Source: RHLJ01 sp965601955
GTDB taxonomy: Bacteria > Bacteroidota > Rhodothermia > Balneolales > Balneolaceae
Assembly (NCBI GenBank): GCA_965601955.1
Contig: OZ271855.1
Location: 3,038,001 to 3,102,000 of the forward strand
Direction of reading: 5' to 3'
DNA length: 64,000 bases
The position numbers were made by a program, and so were the translations under genes. Below, in pieces: positions 60,117 to 64,000 of this stretch. The notes below the pieces were generated by a model that saw only the letters and a program-made list of their open reading frames with translations, had not been told where the DNA came from and made no database searches. The first letter of the stretch is position 1; the number at the start of each line of letters is the position of its first letter.

Positions 60117-61667
60117 TTACTTCAATAAAGTCATCTTTCCGGATTGCATAAACTCTCTTGCTCCGGCTGTTGCGATAACTCTATAAATGTATACTCCTGA
60201 AGAAAGAGCAGCAGCATTTATAGAAATATTTTGATTAGTACCTGCTTGTAATCTTTGCGCAGGTACAGTCATTACTTTTTGCCCCATTACATTGTATATA
60301 TCAACCTGAACTGATGCATCAACAGGTAAGTTGAAAGATATGTTTGTAGAAGGGTTGAAAGGGTTCGGATAATTTCCAAATAACTGGAACTCGGATGGAG
60401 TGTCTAAGCCCAATTCTTCTTCATTATTCACCAACATTCCAAACCAGCTTAATGAGCCTAACTGTTGCCCTGAAGTACCTGCAGAATACGATGTAAATGA
60501 ATTCGCATAGGCAAAATCAAATGGTTCGTTGGCATTATCAAAGCTTGGAGGGCTCTCAGATCCTTCCCAAAATGAAGTCATTACATCAGTAGGTATACCA
60601 GGAGCGCTAGTAAACGTAATATCTTCGTTTAAAAATGTAGCCTCGCTCCCCTGTTCGGCAATAAAAGCTGTAGCTGCAGGATTGAAATTAGCAGGCGCTG
60701 ACACTGTATCAGGATATGCATCAGAAATAGTAGTCGAAAGGAATATGTTATTGTTATTAGCTGTAAAGCTCTGTGCTCCGTACGTATCGATCTCGTCCTG
60801 GGTAAGTGAATCAACTCCCAACACGTATAAGAACTCATCGTCATCATTGGTGTTGTATCCATAGAAAGCTGCATTGATAAATAAATTATCCTCAACAACT
60901 CCATTCACTACAGGACCTAACTCAACCGCAGCATTTTTTCCAATATTATATGCTGTGTTTTGTGTATAGCGAGCATATCCAATTACTTCTCCATCATCAC
61001 GAATTACCTGAGAGGTAATATTGTAGAACGTGTTGTTTTCGAACCATAAGGTATCAATGTCATTTCCACGATCATCTAAAACACGACCATTATCAGGACT
61101 ATCAGTAGTACCAATATTACTTACAATGGAGTTGGTTAAGAAAATTTTAGTACCGGTACCATCAATTCTAAACGCGGATTGTCCGTCTTTGTCCAGATGG
61201 CAATTGTCTACCACTATTCTTACATCATTTTCACTTACACGAATTGTCCGTGTTGTAAGGCCACCCAGTTCATCTTCACCGGTCACATATAATCCTCTTA
61301 TGGTGAGGTCCCCTCTTGGACGGAATGGCCGACTTGCACCACCACCATCATCCACTGCAGGAATTAATTTTGGGCGCTCAGTCCAACCATCTTCGGCGAC
61401 AATGGAAAGATGATAACCTCTGTGCTCGATGCTACCATCTAAAAGATATGTACCACCGCTAGATAGTACATATACAGTACTGGAATCTACCCTTTCACCC
61501 ATAGCTGTTGTATCAGAGGCTATAGCTTCATTCAAAGTGCCTACACCTTGTTGTACTTCCACTGTCCGTTGTGCAGAAACATCCTGTATCTGTATAACCA
61601 TAGCTAAGGCTACACTCAAGAATGTTGTGCAAACAGCGGTTAGTAGTTTATTTGTATCAATCTTCAT
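60117..61667 (-). CDS. Secreted beta-helix protein with T9SS type A sorting domain
   Basis: A 516-aa protein with a signal peptide (about 1-32, ending VSAQ). The middle (about 35-300) has the repeated short strands and asparagine ladder of a right-handed parallel beta-helix (DLTIRGLYVTGED, VRIVVDNCHLDKDGQSAFRID, TLWFENNTFYNIT), as in DUF5123/pectate-lyase-like and PL6-type proteins. The C-terminal about 85 residues (FGNYPNPFNPSTNISFNLP to FMQSGKMTLLK) are a T9SS type A sorting domain, so it is exported through the type IX system and placed on the cell surface or released. It could bind or cleave the polymer; no catalytic set is confirmed. It follows the TonB receptor by 37 bp. Confidence 0.8.
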   Translation of the reverse strand: MKIDTNKLLTAVCTTFLSVALAMVIQIQDVSAQRTVEVQQGVGTLNEAIASDTTAMGERVDSSTVYVLSSGGTYLLDGSIEHRGYHLSIVAEDGWTERPKLIPAVDDGGGASRPFRPRGDLTIRGLYVTGEDELGGLTTRTIRVSENDVRIVVDNCHLDKDGQSAFRIDGTGTKIFLTNSIVSNIGTTDSPDNGRVLDDRGNDIDTLWFENNTFYNITSQVIRDDGEVIGYARYTQNTAYNIGKNAAVELGPVVNGVVEDNLFINAAFYGYNTNDDDEFLYVLGVDSLTQDEIDTYGAQSFTANNNNIFLSTTISDAYPDTVSAPANFNPAATAFIAEQGSEATFLNEDITFTSAPGIPTDVMTSFWEGSESPPSFDNANEPFDFAYANSFTSYSAGTSGQQLGSLSWFGMLVNNEEELGLDTPSEFQLFGNYPNPFNPSTNISFNLPVDASVQVDIYNVMGQKVMTVPAQRLQAGTNQNISINAAALSSGVYIYRVIATAGAREFMQSGKMTLLK

Positions 61668-61704
61668 GATTACTCCTTGTTTTGTTTATGCATTGAAGCA
61701 TTTA

Positions 61705-64000
61705 TTAAAATTTAATTTGTACACCCGTACTGGCGGTTAAGCCATAGCTAAAATCTTGTGTTTCTGAAACCTGAGAACCTCCCCCTACAAATTCTCTTTC
61801 AGATTCACTACTCAGGTTATTGATATTTACAAACCAGGTAAGACTTGGGAATTGCTTGAATGACTGATTAATTCGTACATCCCAAAATCCATATTTATTC
61901 GAAAATTGATCGTTTGGTTCATTATCCCCTAAAGTTTCGAATATCTGTTCCTGATAGGCTAAAGATGCTCTTGCAGAGAAAAGACCAATTTCATAACCCA
62001 GTGTAAAAGAAGCTGTTATATCCGGCTGCCCTGTAAGCCTTCCGGATCTTACTGTATCAATGATGGTGGGAGCAAAAGGCGGGTCAGGACTTCTTGGGCC
62101 AATTAAAAAGACAGGAAAAAATGTTTCCGAGTCGATAAAGGCAATGTTTGCGGTAAGAATGAGTCCATTTAGAGGTTTTGGTAAAAATCGAAAATCCGTT
62201 TGTACATCAAATTCAACACCTACAACCGTAGATGTTCCTTCAGCATTTACAGGAGAAGTCAATTCATACCCAGCAAAATCACCCTCGATAAGCCGTGTAT
62301 TTCTTATATAGTCGACATCTTCAAGCTCTTTATAAAATGCACCAACTGAAAAATATCCGTACCTATTGTTATAGTATGAGAGAAATACATCGTAATTAAC
62401 AGCGACTGAGTGCCTTAGGTTCGGATTTCCCCTCACAATTTCTTGTTCCGAATCATTTATTCTTTCAAATGGAACAAGGTTAGTGTAATCGGGCCTGGTC
62501 AAACTATGAGTGTAAGCAAAGCGCAAGTCCAAGTTTTCATTCAAATCTATTTTCAAATGAAACTGAGGAAAAAACTCTCCATAGCTTTGTCCACCCGTTG
62601 TATCAGAAATAACACCTTCCTGGCCCAGGTTTCCTCTTAAGTCCCCAAATTTACCATCATAAGAAGTTTCTATGTGTTCGTATCGAATGCCAGGAGTGAA
62701 TGTAATCCGTGGACCAAAACTAAGCTCAGACATTATGTATGCCGCAGTAACAGTTTCGCCCGCGTCATAATCTAATGCATCTGTAAATCCGTTTGCGTCA
62801 TACTCATCCGAATAGGTGGAGTAAAAATCATTTAGCTTATCCAGGTCTAAGCCAGGACTCAATACTGAGAATCCATTTATATTAGGAGTATCATAGTTTG
62901 GATCAATGAAGTTACTTATCGCAATGTGAGTGTTATTGAAAAGCTCAAATAAATCAGGGTTTTCCTGTCCTATTTCACTAACTACGTTAAAGTCAGTTCT
63001 AATTTCATTTAGGTTATTTACTTTCTTCTTATCCCTTACTTTTCCTCCTGCCTTAAATTTACCCGAAAAACCTTCTCCCAAAGTGAAATCATATTCAGCA
63101 TTTACAGATGCAGTGAAGTCGCCTTCAGTATTTCTAAATGTGTCGTTCTGGCCATACAAAAAATAAGTCTCTTCCAGGTTATTCCGGGCTTTATCAATTA
63201 TATCAACTACACTCTCTTCATTGAGCCCTGTACCAAATGCTCCAACTTCATAGAAGCGCGCATAATTGCCATAGGTTTGTTTTGCAAGTGTGAAGGAATA
63301 GGAAGTCTGCCAGTTCAGCTCCAAGTTGTTGAATGTGTGTTTCCCATTTAGAATGTTCGAATACAGTAACTCATAGCGGTCACGATCTCTGGCATCATAC
63401 TCTGTTCTGGTATTACCCACTCTATACCTCTTTCGAAATCGCTGTTCATCTCTGTTTGTTCTTCCAAATAAGGAAGAGAGATAAATTTCGTGATCTTCAT
63501 TAAACGTATAATCTAAACTGGCACTTAACCCATATTTATCTCTTACCTGAAAGTTATCAGTGAAATTCAGGTTTTCAATTACATTTACCGAATCAGCCTG
63601 ATTCCATTCCGGATCAATATCAAATAATAGCGAACTTCTATTAGCACGCTGTACACTTCCGGAGAGAAGGATTCCAAGCTTTCCATCCAAGAACCTGTCA
63701 CTTCCGTTTAAAGAAAATTTGTACTGCCCAAATTCAGATCTCAAATCGTTATACCCGGTCTCCAAACTTGCTGTACTTCTAAACCCACCAGGAGCCTTTT
63801 TCACTAAAAGGTTAACGGTCCCACCAATTGCATCGGCATCTTTATCAGGAGTTAAGGCTTTAAATACCTGTATACCATCTAAAACATCAGATGGAAGCAA
63901 ACTTAAGTCTACCGACCGGTCCCCTTCTGTACCCGGAACACGTACTCCGTTAACAGTTATGGAATTAAACCTTGGTGATAACCCCCTTACTACTACTTTA
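61705..64000 (-). CDS. TonB-dependent receptor (N-terminus cut by right window edge)
   Basis: The frame is open to the right edge of the window. Its visible start continues the plug domain (RFNSITVNGVRVPGTEGDRS, then SDVLDGIQVFKALTPDKDADAIGGTVNLLVKK), followed by a 22-strand-type barrel ending in an aromatic residue (QIKF). It lacks its signal peptide and the first part of the plug because of the cut. It is an outer-membrane importer powered by TonB-ExbBD, here probably for oligosaccharides from the GlcA/HexNAc polymer. No SusD-like gene is adjacent on the visible side. It is co-transcribed with the T9SS beta-helix protein. Confidence 0.95.
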   Translation of the reverse strand, partial: KVVVRGLSPRFNSITVNGVRVPGTEGDRSVDLSLLPSDVLDGIQVFKALTPDKDADAIGGTVNLLVKKAPGGFRSTASLETGYNDLRSEFGQYKFSLNGSDRFLDGKLGILLSGSVQRANRSSLLFDIDPEWNQADSVNVIENLNFTDNFQVRDKYGLSASLDYTFNEDHEIYLSSLFGRTNRDEQRFRKRYRVGNTRTEYDARDRDRYELLYSNILNGKHTFNNLELNWQTSYSFTLAKQTYGNYARFYEVGAFGTGLNEESVVDIIDKARNNLEETYFLYGQNDTFRNTEGDFTASVNAEYDFTLGEGFSGKFKAGGKVRDKKKVNNLNEIRTDFNVVSEIGQENPDLFELFNNTHIAISNFIDPNYDTPNINGFSVLSPGLDLDKLNDFYSTYSDEYDANGFTDALDYDAGETVTAAYIMSELSFGPRITFTPGIRYEHIETSYDGKFGDLRGNLGQEGVISDTTGGQSYGEFFPQFHLKIDLNENLDLRFAYTHSLTRPDYTNLVPFERINDSEQEIVRGNPNLRHSVAVNYDVFLSYYNNRYGYFSVGAFYKELEDVDYIRNTRLIEGDFAGYELTSPVNAEGTSTVVGVEFDVQTDFRFLPKPLNGLILTANIAFIDSETFFPVFLIGPRSPDPPFAPTIIDTVRSGRLTGQPDITASFTLGYEIGLFSARASLAYQEQIFETLGDNEPNDQFSNKYGFWDVRINQSFKQFPSLTWFVNINNLSSESEREFVGGGSQVSETQDFSYGLTASTGVQIKF

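Noticed and set aside
1..64000. CRISPR array or Cas genes
   Set aside because: No regularly spaced repeats of 24-40 bp and no Cas-like proteins were seen.
61705..64000. Classic SusC/SusD pair
   Set aside because: The receptor plug lacks visible SusC features and the gene on its downstream side is a T9SS beta-helix protein, not SusD. The upstream side is outside the window.

Overview
The window looks like a chromosome segment of a marine-type FCB-group bacterium, most likely Balneolota (Rhodothermota/Bacteroidota neighbourhood). The support is a secreted protein with a C-terminal T9SS type A sorting domain of the NYPNPFNPST type, a TonB-dependent receptor with a Bacteroidota-like plug, a tRNA promoter with a TAnnTTTG -7 element, and System I (Ccm) cytochrome c maturation genes in the ccmC-D-E-F order. 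Species cannot be fixed from the sequence alone.

Region 1 (1 to about 22.1 kb) is a visibly AT-rich accessory island ending at the 3' end of a tRNA-Asn gene. It carries a large serine recombinase at the tRNA, a possible replication initiator, a second small resolvase-type recombinase, and a dense set of conflict or defence-like genes: a 2097-aa Avs-like protein (Cap4/DUF4297-type nuclease domain, STAND NTPase, long helical C-terminus) with an overlapping 252-aa partner; a membrane KAP P-loop NTPase with a 206-aa partner and a coupled 38-codon ORF; two AbiGi-like proteins, one with three CxxC pairs; an XRE regulator next to a secreted trypsin-like protease and a secreted protein with two trypco2-like repeats; a coupled 49-aa/103-aa pair shaped like a toxin-antitoxin module; and several unrecognised genes. 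The left end of the island is outside the window.

Region 2 (22.1-30.1 kb) is core chromosome: tRNA-Asn, truA, a DUF5683-like membrane protein, ccmF, a CXXXY-type ccmE, ccmD and ccmC in one leftward operon, then a rightward S9 (DPP-IV type) peptidase ended by a strong bidirectional terminator.

Region 3 (30.1-64 kb) is one large glycan and uronate utilisation locus. UxuA and an SDR-type mannonate oxidoreductase diverge from a TRAP uptake system followed by DUF4861, KduD, a KduI/IolB-like isomerase, KdgA, KdgK, DUF1961, a NagB-PIG-L fusion and a GntR/LacI-type regulator. A 14-bp sequence shared by the regulator's own promoter and the uxu/TRAP divergent promoter is a likely operator. A leftward ten-gene operon (60.0 to 43.9 kb) encodes two GH2 beta-glucuronidases, a large unrecognised lipoprotein, an NRAMP-fold transporter without its metal motif, a sugar isomerase/epimerase-like protein, a GH20-like hexosaminidase, a second NagB-like protein, a PhyH dioxygenase, a GH88/GH105 unsaturated uronyl hydrolase and an SSS symporter. 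Upstream lie a T9SS beta-helix protein and a TonB-dependent receptor cut by the window edge. Taken together, the enzymes fit a polymer containing glucuronic acid and N-acetylhexosamine (glycosaminoglycan-like). It would be cut outside or in the periplasm, imported, and split into uronate (to KDG, then pyruvate and glyceraldehyde-3-phosphate) and hexosamine (to fructose-6-phosphate).
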